This document shows, one piece after another, positions 1-5,822 of a DNA stretch of 8,691 nt (position 1 is the first letter of the stretch; each line of letters begins with the position of its first letter). A model generated the notes under the pieces. The model worked only from the letters and a program-made list of their open reading frames with translations, was not told the DNA's origin and made no database searches. Where the stretch lies: positions 1-8,691 of the forward strand of contig DATCSE010000156.1 of assembly GCA_036568605.1 (NCBI GenBank). The letters are read 5' to 3'. This DNA is from DATCSE01 sp036568605. GTDB lineage: Bacteria > Pseudomonadota > Gammaproteobacteria > Burkholderiales > Burkholderiaceae_C. The position numbers were made by a program, and so were the translations under genes.

Positions 1-597
1 GATCGCGCAATCGAATTCGAAGAACGTCGCGGGCGAGTTCGGCGTCGGCAGCGCGTGGCCTTGGCCGCGCAGTTCGGCGCGGCCGCTGCTGTCCTGCTGC
101 AAGCGGCGGGTGCTGCTGTCGAAATTGATCTGCGAGACGCGCGGCCAGCGTTGCTTCAGCATCTCGGCCGCGCGCGACTCGCAGGCCTGGGGCGACAAGT
201 GGCTCAGGTCCGGTTCGACGGCCGCCCGGACCGTGTTCTCGGCCAGCGGCGCGGTCCGGCGTAGCACGACGCCGACCACCTCGTCGCTGCGCGGATCGAC
301 GTTGCAGCTGTAGGTGAAGCCGCGCGAGCTGCTGCCGTTGCGCACCCGCCCGGCGCCGCGCAGCACGGTCTGGCTGTCGCCCGACATCGCCGGCTGCACG
401 GCCGGCGGCGCGTTGAAGCTCGTGTCATGGCGTTCGCCCATCGGCAGCGCCTCCCGGACGGCCTGCTCGCAAGCAGAGATCGTTGCCGCGCTGGCCTGCG
501 CAATGGCCGCCGCCGGGCAGAGCAGCACGGCGCCGGCGATCAGCGCGGCCATCGGTTGGCGGAACGGGCGGAAGCAGCGGGAGCGGTGCGAGTTCAT
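1..597 (-). CDS. Exported protein of unknown function with two Cys-containing repeats (C-terminus beyond window)
   Basis: The open frame runs from an ATG (complement of 595-597) to the left edge without a stop, giving 199 residues of a longer protein. Residues 1-37 look like a Sec signal peptide: basic N-terminus with several Arg, hydrophobic core MAALIAGAVLLCPAAAIA, then AQASA. The exported part contains two related units, about 42-112 and 138-199. Each opens with ACE (C43, C139), has a central LRGxG motif (80-83, 177-180) and ends in an aromatic beta-strand with a second Cys (FTYSC, C98; FFEFDC, C197). Each unit therefore probably carries one disulfide, which fits a periplasmic or secreted location. 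I do not recognise the family. An alternative start at Met16 would still keep the signal peptide core. The gene is divergent from the GNAT pair. The reading frame and export signal are fairly certain; the function is unknown. Confidence 0.75.
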   Translation of the reverse strand, partial: MNSHRSRCFRPFRQPMAALIAGAVLLCPAAAIAQASAATISACEQAVREALPMGERHDTSFNAPPAVQPAMSGDSQTVLRGAGRVRNGSSSRGFTYSCNVDPRSDEVVGVVLRRTAPLAENTVRAAVEPDLSHLSPQACESRAAEMLKQRWPRVSQINFDSSTRRLQQDSSGRAELRGQGHALPTPNSPATFFEFDCAI

Positions 598-634
598 GTG
601 TTCAGTTTGAACCGGCCTGCCCGGCTTGTGGTCT

Positions 635-655
635 GCCTCATTCGCGGGGTGAGGC
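635..655. repeat. Short inverted repeat, GCCTCA/TGAGGC
   Basis: A 6-bp perfect inverted repeat (635-640 with 650-655) around a 9-nt loop lies in the 149-bp region between the divergent starts at 597 and 747. It may lie in the leader of one of the two genes. A 6-bp repeat can occur by chance, so this is only a note on what the gap holds. Confidence 0.3.
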
Positions 656-690
656 CTTGAGGAGATCGCCGGCACGGGCGAGCGGCAGAC

Positions 691-704
691 CCACTGTACA
701 GTGG
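691..704. promoter_or_regulatory. Perfect 14-bp palindrome, candidate operator
   Basis: CCACTGTACAGTGG is identical to its reverse complement. It sits in the 149-bp intergenic region between the divergent exported-protein gene (start 597) and the GNAT gene (start 747), 42 bp upstream of the latter. The position fits an operator for a dimeric regulator. It also contains TACAGT, which could serve as a -10 element, but no good -35 stands at the right distance. It is not a standard LexA box, because the CTGT and ACAG halves are directly adjacent instead of separated by eight bases. No regulator can be assigned from the window. Confidence 0.45.
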
Positions 705-734
705 ACCGCCATTCCGGTTCATGGTTCATTCGAC

Positions 735-740
735 GAGGAG
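735..740 (+). promoter_or_regulatory. Ribosome binding site GAGGAG that fixes the GTG start at 747
   Basis: GAGGAG lies 6 nt upstream of the GTG at 747 and is the clearest Shine-Dalgarno in the window. It decides the start of the first GNAT gene: the frame stays open upstream to an ATG at 483, but that would override the signal and overlap the divergent gene by more than 100 bp. Confidence 0.75.
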
Positions 741-746
741 CTGCCT

Positions 747-1178
747 GTGGCCATTGCCTGGTCCTACACCATCGCCGATCTCGACTGGGCCGAGCTCGAG
801 GCGCTGTACCGTGCGGCGCCGCTCGGCAACAAGAGCGCTGCGGGGCTCGCGACCGTGTTCGCGAACAGCCGTTACTGCTGTTTTGCGCGCGAGGACGGCC
901 GGCTCGTCGGCGCCGGGCGTGCGCTGGCCGATGGGGGCGACTGCTCGTACATCTGCGACATCGCGGTGCTGCCGTCGCACCAGGGCAGCGGGATCGGCAA
1001 GGCGATCGTCGCGAAGCTCGTCGAGCTCTCGAAGGGGCACAAGAAGATCATCCTGTACGCCGTGCCCGGCAAGGAGCCGTTCTACCGCCGGTTCGGCTTT
1101 CGGCGCATGCTGACCGCGATGGCGATCTTCGAGAACCAGGCGCAGGCCGTGGAGCGCGGCTACGTCAGCGAGACGTAG
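747..1178 (+). CDS. GNAT-family N-acetyltransferase
   Basis: The protein has 143 residues, about the size of a single GNAT domain. It would transfer an acetyl group from acetyl-CoA to an amine in the cytoplasm; the acceptor cannot be read from the sequence. Motif A is clear: the beta-strand CSYICDIAVLP (66-76) leads into QGSGIG (79-84), the Q-x-x-G-x-G pyrophosphate-binding loop, followed by helix KAIVAKLVELS. Motif B is YAVPGKEPFYRRFGF (104-118), with the usual FYxxxGF-type ending and Tyr113 in the place of the common general-acid Tyr. The GTG start is chosen from the GAGGAG six bases upstream. The next GNAT gene starts 24 bp after the stop, so the two are probably co-transcribed. Family assignment is firm; substrate is open. 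Confidence 0.9.
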   Translation: MAIAWSYTIADLDWAELEALYRAAPLGNKSAAGLATVFANSRYCCFAREDGRLVGAGRALADGGDCSYICDIAVLPSHQGSGIGKAIVAKLVELSKGHKKIILYAVPGKEPFYRRFGFRRMLTAMAIFENQAQAVERGYVSET

Positions 1179-1202
1179 CAGAGGCCGCCGAACCGCTGCG
1201 TC

Positions 1203-1730
1203 ATGCAGATCGTCCCCGCCACGCTGGGCGATGCCCGCGCCGTCGCGCAGATTCATGTCGACAGCTGGCGCGCCGCGTACCGCGACATCCTCGCGGCCGA
1301 CTACCTCGCATCGCTGTCGGTGGACAAGCGCGAGGCGATGTGGCGCCGCGCCATCGAGAGCGGCGAGACCCACCTGCTGGTGGCCAAGGGCGGCGGCGAC
1401 GGCCGTGACGTCCTGGGCTGGATCAGCTTTGCGGGGTGCCGCGATGCCGGTGCGCCCGCGACCCAGGCCGAGATCTGGGCGCTTTACGTGGCGCCGCGGG
1501 CCTGGACGCTGGGCGTCGGCCGCGGCCTCTGGGCGCACGCCCGAGACCGGATGCGCGCCCAGGGCTACACGTCGTGCAGCCTGTGGGTGTTCGCGCAGAA
1601 CGAGCGGGCGATCCGGTTCTATCGCGCGGCCGGTTTCGCGCCGGCGCCGTTGCCCGAGCAGACGTTCGAGCTCGGCGGCCGGCAGCTGCGCGAGGTGTGC
1701 TACGTCTGCCGGCTCGGAGACGCGGGCTGA
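1203..1730 (+). CDS. GNAT-family N-acetyltransferase, second of a pair
   Basis: This 175-residue protein is a single-domain GNAT, unlike its neighbour in sequence. The N-terminus IHVDSWRAAYRDIL (17-30) is typical of a common GNAT subfamily annotated only as acetyltransferase. Motif A comprises EIWALYVAP (90-98) and the loop WTLGVGRGL (101-109). The first position of the usual Q/R-x-x-G-x-G loop is Trp101, which departs from the textbook consensus, while both Gly residues are kept. Motif B is LWVFAQNERAIRFYRAAGF (127-145), with Asn133 and Tyr140 in the usual cofactor-contacting and acid positions. The start ATG has no good Shine-Dalgarno (only GAGG about 16 nt upstream), so translation may depend on the upstream gene. 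The gene ends inside a palindrome shared with the convergent gene. Substrate unknown. Confidence 0.88.
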   Translation: MQIVPATLGDARAVAQIHVDSWRAAYRDILAADYLASLSVDKREAMWRRAIESGETHLLVAKGGGDGRDVLGWISFAGCRDAGAPATQAEIWALYVAPRAWTLGVGRGLWAHARDRMRAQGYTSCSLWVFAQNERAIRFYRAAGFAPAPLPEQTFELGGRQLREVCYVCRLGDAG

Positions 1731-1741
1731 CGGCCGTCAGC
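1726..1741. terminator. 16-bp palindrome between convergent genes, possible bidirectional terminator
   Basis: GCTGACGGCCGTCAGC is a perfect palindrome. As RNA it could fold as a 6-bp stem with a GGCC loop on either strand. It contains the TGA stop of the GNAT gene (1728-1730) and ends one base before the stop of the convergent GGDEF-like gene (1743-1745). The position favours a bidirectional transcription end. There is no T-tract on either side, so a classical intrinsic terminator is not shown. Confidence 0.4.
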
Positions 1742-1742
1742 G

Positions 1743-2270
1743 TCAGCGTGCCCAGGGCCGGTCGGCCGCACAGGCCGCCGCGGCGGCCTGGACCAGCGCC
1801 TCGCCGGTCGTGCCGTCGTCCGGGTACACCGCGACCCCGACGCGCACCGCGACCGCGATCGCCAGCGTTTCGATGCCGTAGGGCCGGGCGAGCGCATCCA
1901 GGATCCGGGTCTGCACGAGCGCGGCGGTCACCTTGCCGGCCTCGGGCAGGACCGCGCCGAACTCCGCGTTGCCGGTGCGGACCGACAGGTCGGTCGCCCG
2001 CAGATGGCTCTTCAGCCGGTTCCACGCCGCTTGCAGCAGGCGGCTTTCGATGCGCACGCCGTAGCGCTCGCGGATCGAATCGACGCCGTCCAGCGCCACC
2101 GTGACCACGGTCAGCGGCGTCGCGCTGCGCCGCGCGTTCGCGAGTTGGCGCTCGACCACCGGATGAATGGGGGTTCGATTTGGCAATTCCGCAGGGGACA
2201 GGGCGTCCTCCTTGGCAGAATCCCGGGGCGCCTCATTGGGCGCGTTGACTTGAAACGCTCGATCCGGCAT
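1743..2270 (-). CDS. Degenerate GGDEF-domain protein with retained RxxD I-site
   Basis: The 175-residue protein has about 45 polar N-terminal residues followed by one GGDEF fold. The match is good outside the active site: VALDGVDSIRERYG (58-71) aligns with the family's DLDGFKxxNDRYG, and VRVGVAVYPDDG (142-153) with SIGIAxYPxDG. Catalytic features are missing: the first metal Asp is Ala59, the substrate Asn is Arg, and the signature is GNAEF (100-104) instead of GGDEF. It is therefore unlikely to make c-di-GMP. RATD (91-94) stands exactly five residues before GNAEF, which is the c-di-GMP inhibitory-site position. A receptor role is possible but inferred. No membrane segment or signal peptide is seen. 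I chose the ATG at 2270 because the longer frame up to 2483 would run into the divergent sigma gene and its extra residues look non-coding. Confidence 0.75.
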   Translation of the reverse strand: MPDRAFQVNAPNEAPRDSAKEDALSPAELPNRTPIHPVVERQLANARRSATPLTVVTVALDGVDSIRERYGVRIESRLLQAAWNRLKSHLRATDLSVRTGNAEFGAVLPEAGKVTAALVQTRILDALARPYGIETLAIAVAVRVGVAVYPDDGTTGEALVQAAAAACAADRPWAR

Positions 2271-2448
2271 GGCGTGTCGTCCAATCGTGCTCGCGTGGAA
2301 CCGAACGGTCTGGCGGCAGGCGCGATCTGCCGCGCCGTGCCGTTCATCCCTCCGCGCTTGAATACGGAAGCCGCGCGACCATCCCGACACGCCTCCTCGC
2401 CATGCAGTACCCCGACCCCGCCGCGTCGCCCCCGAGCCGTCCGACGCC
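2271..2448. promoter_or_regulatory. Divergent intergenic region, GGDEF-like gene / sigma factor
   Basis: These 178 bp separate two divergent starts and must hold the promoters for the GGDEF-like gene (leftward) and the sigma-kinase operon (rightward). I see no convincing -35/-10 pair. TTGAAT at 2358-2363 could be a -35, but no -10 follows at 17 bp. GGAACC at 2297-2302 resembles the -35 of many ECF promoters, without a matching downstream element. The sigma ATG at 2449 has no clear Shine-Dalgarno. The region also contains the 7-bp-stem inverted repeat listed separately. Confidence 0.4.
2313..2333. repeat. 7-bp inverted repeat, candidate operator or hairpin
   Basis: GCGGCAG (2313-2319) and CTGCCGC (2327-2333) are perfect inverted arms around the 7-nt loop GCGCGAT. 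The centre-to-centre distance of 14 bp is acceptable for a dimeric DNA-binding protein, and as RNA it would make a stable hairpin. It lies midway between the two divergent genes, so it could act on either. Chance occurrence in G+C-rich DNA is possible. Confidence 0.4.
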
Positions 2449-3000
2449 ATGACAGAAATCACGACACTTCTGCAGGCGGTCAATGCCGGCGACGGGCAGG
2501 CCGGCGAGCGGGTGGTGGCGCTGCTCTACGACGAGCTGCGCCGCCTGGCGCGCAGCCGGCTGCGGCGTTCCGGCGAGCTGACGCTGCTGGACACCACCGC
2601 GCTGGTCCACGAGTCGTACCTGCGCATCCACCAGGCGGGCAAGCTGGACTTCAGCGATCGTGGGCACTACCTCGCGTACGCCGCGAGGGCGATGCGGGCG
2701 GTCGTGATCGACATCGTCCGTGCGCGCCAGGCCGAGCGGCGCGGCGGCGACGCGCTGCACGTGACGCTGGACACTGCGCTCGGCGAGTCGATCGCCAAGG
2801 AAGATGCCGAACTGCTGCGCGTGCACGAGGCGCTGGACGAGCTGGCGAGCGTCGACGAGCGGCTCGCGAAGGTCGTCGAGCTGCGTTACTTCGGCGGCCT
2901 CACCGAACCCGAGATTGCCGAGTGCCTGAACGTGACCGAACGCACGGTCCAGCGCGATTGGCAGAAAGCGCGGCTGTTTTTGGCGATGGCGCTGCGCTGA
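2449..3000 (+). CDS. ECF RNA polymerase sigma factor, kinase-linked type (Sigma70_ECF / TIGR02999)
   Basis: This 183-residue protein would direct RNA polymerase to a specific promoter set. Region 2 covers about 20-95; its region 2.2 reads LDTTALVHESYLRI (47-60), and HYLAYAARAMRAVVIDIVRARQAERRGG (73-100) matches the RAMRxxxxDxxRxRxAxRRG hallmark of this subfamily. Region 4 (about 125-183) has the helix-turn-helix LTEPEIAECLNVTERTVQRD (151-170), ending WxxAR. Where ordinary ECF factors have an acidic DAED-like patch, this one has DTTA (T49, T50). In the related EcfP and EcfK systems the factor lacks this acidity and a partner Ser/Thr kinase is needed for activity; the kinase gene follows here after 83 bp. 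No anti-sigma gene is present, consistent with control by phosphorylation. Start: the first ATG of the conserved frame; no clear Shine-Dalgarno. Target promoters unknown. Confidence 0.93.
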   Translation: MTEITTLLQAVNAGDGQAGERVVALLYDELRRLARSRLRRSGELTLLDTTALVHESYLRIHQAGKLDFSDRGHYLAYAARAMRAVVIDIVRARQAERRGGDALHVTLDTALGESIAKEDAELLRVHEALDELASVDERLAKVVELRYFGGLTEPEIAECLNVTERTVQRDWQKARLFLAMALR

Positions 3001-3083
3001 CCGTGTCGGGTTTCGCCGCGTCGTCCCGTTTCCGCTGAGAGAGCAGGCCGGCCGGCGCCGACCTGCCGCCACGAACCCACGCG

Positions 3084-5807
3084 ATGCGCCCGATCACGAA
3101 GGACCACTGGTCACGCCTGAGCCCGCTGCTGGACGAGATCCTCGACAGCGACGGCGCGGCGCGCGAGCGCCGCCTGGCGGAGCTGCGCGCCGAAGACCCG
3201 GCGCTGGCCGACGAGGTCGCCGAGATGATGGAGCGGCTCGCCGAGATGGACCGCGAGGCGTTCCTCGAGCGGCCGGCGCTGCTGCGCGAGACCGACAGCC
3301 TGGCCGAGGCCAGCCTGGTGGGCCAGAGCGTCGGCGCGTACACCATCGAGCGCGAGCTCGGGCAGGGCGGCATGGGCAGCGTCTGGCTGGCGCGCCGCAC
3401 CGACGGGCGCTTCCAGGGGCAGGTCGCGATCAAGTTCCCCAATGCCGGGCTGGTCGCGAGCGGCGGGGCCGAGCGGTTCGCGCGCGAAGGCAGCATCCTC
3501 GCGCGGCTCGCGCACCCGAACATCGCGCGGCTGCTCGATGCCGGCGTCCGCGATGGCCGGCCGTACCTGGTGCTCGAATACATCGACGGCCAGCCCATAG
3601 ACCGCTACTGCGAAATCCATGCGCTCGATCTGGCGCAGCGCGTGCGGCTGTTCCTCGATGTGCTGGCGGCGGTCGCGCATGCGCACAACCGGCTGATCCT
3701 GCACCGCGACCTGAAGCCGTCGAACATCCTCGTGACCGGCAACGGCGAGGTCAAGCTGCTCGACTTCGGCATCGCGAAGCTGCTCGACGATGCCGCGGGC
3801 GGCACGCCCGCCACCGAGATCACGCAAGCCGCGGGCCGCGCGTTCACGGTGCAGTACGCCGCGCCCGAGCAGGTGCAGGGCGGCGACGTGACGACCGCGA
3901 CCGACGTCTACGCATTGGGCGTGCTGCTGTACGTGCTGCTCGGCGGCGTGCACCCGACGCTGGGCAGCCGCACCACCGCGCCGCTCGACCAGATGCGTGC
4001 GGTCGTCGAGACCGAACCGAAACGCGTGTCCGAAGCCGCGCTGCGCGGCACCGGGCTTGAGAGCGACGCGGCGCGGCTCAAGCGCGCCCGCGCGCTGCGC
4101 GGCGACCTGGACAACATCGTCGCCCGTGCGCTGAAGAAGTCGCCGGCCGAACGCTACGCGAACGCCGCCGCGCTGGCCGACGATCTGCGCCGCTACCTGA
4201 ACGACGAGCCGGTCGCCGCACGGCCCGATGCGGTGCCGTACGTGCTGGCCAAGTTCGTGCGCCGGCATCGGGTCGGCGTCGCGATGGGCATGGCCCTCGC
4301 GGTGGCACTGGGCGCCGGGATCGGCGCCGCGCTGTGGGAGGCGCGTGAGGCCAAGCGCCAGCAGGTGCAGGCCGAAGGGCTGATCGAATTCATGCTCGGC
4401 GACCTGCGCAAGAAGCTGCAGCCGGTCGGCCGGCTCGATGCGCTCGATGGCGTCGGCACGCAGGCGCTGGCCTACTACGACGCGCAGGACGCCAGCCGGC
4501 TGGACGCCGATTCGCTGGGCCGGCGCGCCCGCGCGCTGCACCTGATCGGCGAGATCGCCGAACGGCGCGGCAGTCTGGACGAGGCGCTGCGCGTGTTCCA
4601 GCGCGCCGCCGACAGCACCGCCGAGCTGATGGCGCGCTACCCCGGCGATGCGCAGCGCATCTTCGATCATGCGCAAAGCGTCTTCTGGGTCGGCTTCATC
4701 GCGCGGCAGCGCGGCCAGCTCGCCGATGCCGAGGCGTCGTTCGTGCGGTATCAGGCGCTTGCGCAGCAACTGGTGCGCCTGGACCCGAAGAAGCCGGACT
4801 GGCGCGTCGAAGTTGCATACGCCGCAGGAAACCTGGGCGTCGTCTATCTGGAAAGCGGTCGGGCGGAGCAGGCCTTGGCGACGTTCTCGCAGATGCGCGA
4901 CACATGGGCGACGCTGGTCGACGACACGCGTTTCGAGCACCGCCTCGACCTCGCCAACACTTGGGGCTGGATCGCCAAGGCCTACGAAGCACTGGGCCGA
5001 TTCGACGATGCGGTCGCCGCCCAGAAGACCAAGGCCGAGCTGACCGCGAGCTTGCCCGACGTGGACAAGAATCGCCCCGCTCAGCAATTGCTCGCGAACG
5101 CGAAGTACGAGCTCGGCAAGCTGCAGCTGATGCTGGGTCGCTACGACCCTGCGATGCAGTTCGCGGCGGAGGCGGTCGCACAGTTCGAAGTGCTGGCCCG
5201 TGTCGATGCGGCCGGCAACGACCTGCTGGCGCATCTCGCGTTTGCGCGCGACAGCCTGGTGGAAGCCGAGATCGCGTCAGGTCGGGTCGGCGTTGCACGC
5301 GCCGAACTGGCTCGCGCCATGGACGATGTGCAGCGCCTGCTCGCGGCGGACGGCACGCGCAACAAGTGGAACATCGCGCTGTCCGGAAACCTGCTGCTGA
5401 ACCAGCTGGCGTTGACCGAGTCGCCGGCTGCGTTGCGCCCCAAGCTGGAGAGCTTCATATCCGCCGCCGATCAGGCCGCGGTCGCCGGCAAGCCGCTCGA
5501 CAACGAGCAGATCCGCATCGTCTCGGCGGTTGAGGTCGCGCTGGGCGATCTGCTGGCACGCGATGCGCAATCCGAGGCGGCGCGCCGGCAGTGGCAGTCC
5601 GCGGCCGAGCGCCTGCAGCCGCTCGTCGCCCGCGCTCAGCTGCCGGCCATGACCTTGCTGGCCCAAGCCCGGTTGCGGCTGGGTTCGATTACCGAGGCGC
5701 GCGCGCTGGCTGCGCGCCTGGAAGCTTCCCCCTATCGGCACCCCGCGTATGCCGATCTCCGCCAACGACTGGCTGCCGCCGGGGGGACGGTACCGGCACA
5801 TCCTTGA
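3084..5807 (+). CDS. Transmembrane Ser/Thr protein kinase with TPR region
   Basis: The 907-residue protein phosphorylates Ser/Thr in the cytoplasm, the likely partner being the upstream sigma factor. Residues 1-82 form a helical N-terminal region typical of sigma-linked kinases. The kinase domain (about 86-375) is complete: glycine loop GQGGMGSV (93-100), Lys117 in VAIK, Glu135, catalytic loop HRDLKPSN (207-214), DFG (227-229), APE (260-262) and Asp274. It is an RD kinase, with Thr241, 244, 247 and 255 in the activation segment as possible autophosphorylation sites. One membrane helix follows at about 396-418, preceded by basic KFVRRHR, so the kinase is cytoplasmic. The region beyond (about 430-900), presumably periplasmic, is alpha-helical with degenerate TPR-like repeats, e.g. 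around 480-515, 574-605 and 622-650, and could sense a signal. It is 83 bp after the sigma gene and 15 bp before the next ATG. No residue essential for catalysis is missing. Confidence 0.95.
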   Translation: MRPITKDHWSRLSPLLDEILDSDGAARERRLAELRAEDPALADEVAEMMERLAEMDREAFLERPALLRETDSLAEASLVGQSVGAYTIERELGQGGMGSVWLARRTDGRFQGQVAIKFPNAGLVASGGAERFAREGSILARLAHPNIARLLDAGVRDGRPYLVLEYIDGQPIDRYCEIHALDLAQRVRLFLDVLAAVAHAHNRLILHRDLKPSNILVTGNGEVKLLDFGIAKLLDDAAGGTPATEITQAAGRAFTVQYAAPEQVQGGDVTTATDVYALGVLLYVLLGGVHPTLGSRTTAPLDQMRAVVETEPKRVSEAALRGTGLESDAARLKRARALRGDLDNIVARALKKSPAERYANAAALADDLRRYLNDEPVAARPDAVPYVLAKFVRRHRVGVAMGMALAVALGAGIGAALWEAREAKRQQVQAEGLIEFMLGDLRKKLQPVGRLDALDGVGTQALAYYDAQDASRLDADSLGRRARALHLIGEIAERRGSLDEALRVFQRAADSTAELMARYPGDAQRIFDHAQSVFWVGFIARQRGQLADAEASFVRYQALAQQLVRLDPKKPDWRVEVAYAAGNLGVVYLESGRAEQALATFSQMRDTWATLVDDTRFEHRLDLANTWGWIAKAYEALGRFDDAVAAQKTKAELTASLPDVDKNRPAQQLLANAKYELGKLQLMLGRYDPAMQFAAEAVAQFEVLARVDAAGNDLLAHLAFARDSLVEAEIASGRVGVARAELARAMDDVQRLLAADGTRNKWNIALSGNLLLNQLALTESPAALRPKLESFISAADQAAVAGKPLDNEQIRIVSAVEVALGDLLARDAQSEAARRQWQSAAERLQPLVARAQLPAMTLLAQARLRLGSITEARALAARLEASPYRHPAYADLRQRLAAAGGTVPAHP

Positions 5808-5822
5808 GCATTGAAGTTCGCC

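Noticed and set aside
691..704. Reading the CTGTACAG palindrome as a LexA (SOS) box
   Set aside because: The half-sites touch, whereas the enterobacterial LexA box needs eight bases between CTGT and ACAG; no SOS gene is adjacent.
483..746. Upstream ATG start of the first GNAT gene at 483
   Set aside because: It would overlap the divergent signal-peptide gene, and GAGGAG six bases before GTG 747 gives a normal GNAT length.
726..1538. 270-codon minus-strand open frame over both GNAT genes
   Set aside because: The plus-strand frames carry clear GNAT motifs and a good ribosome site; the antisense product shows no domain.
2297..2302. GGAACC as the -35 of an autoregulated ECF promoter
   Set aside because: No matching -10 (such as CGTC or TCTG-like) appears 16-17 bp downstream, and a six-base match is expected by chance.
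2271..2483. Upstream start of the GGDEF-like protein at 2483
   Set aside because: It would overlap the start of the divergent sigma gene, and the extra 71 residues are Arg-rich with no domain.
2004..3038. 344-codon plus-strand open frame overlapping the GGDEF-like and sigma genes
   Set aside because: It runs through two genes with recognisable domains in other frames, and its product is Arg/Ala-rich without a motif.
3111..5234. 707-codon open frame on the minus strand, opposite the kinase gene
   Set aside because: It is antisense to a kinase with all catalytic motifs. The product is rich in Arg, Gln, Ala and His with no recognisable domain, as expected for a shadow frame in G+C-rich DNA.
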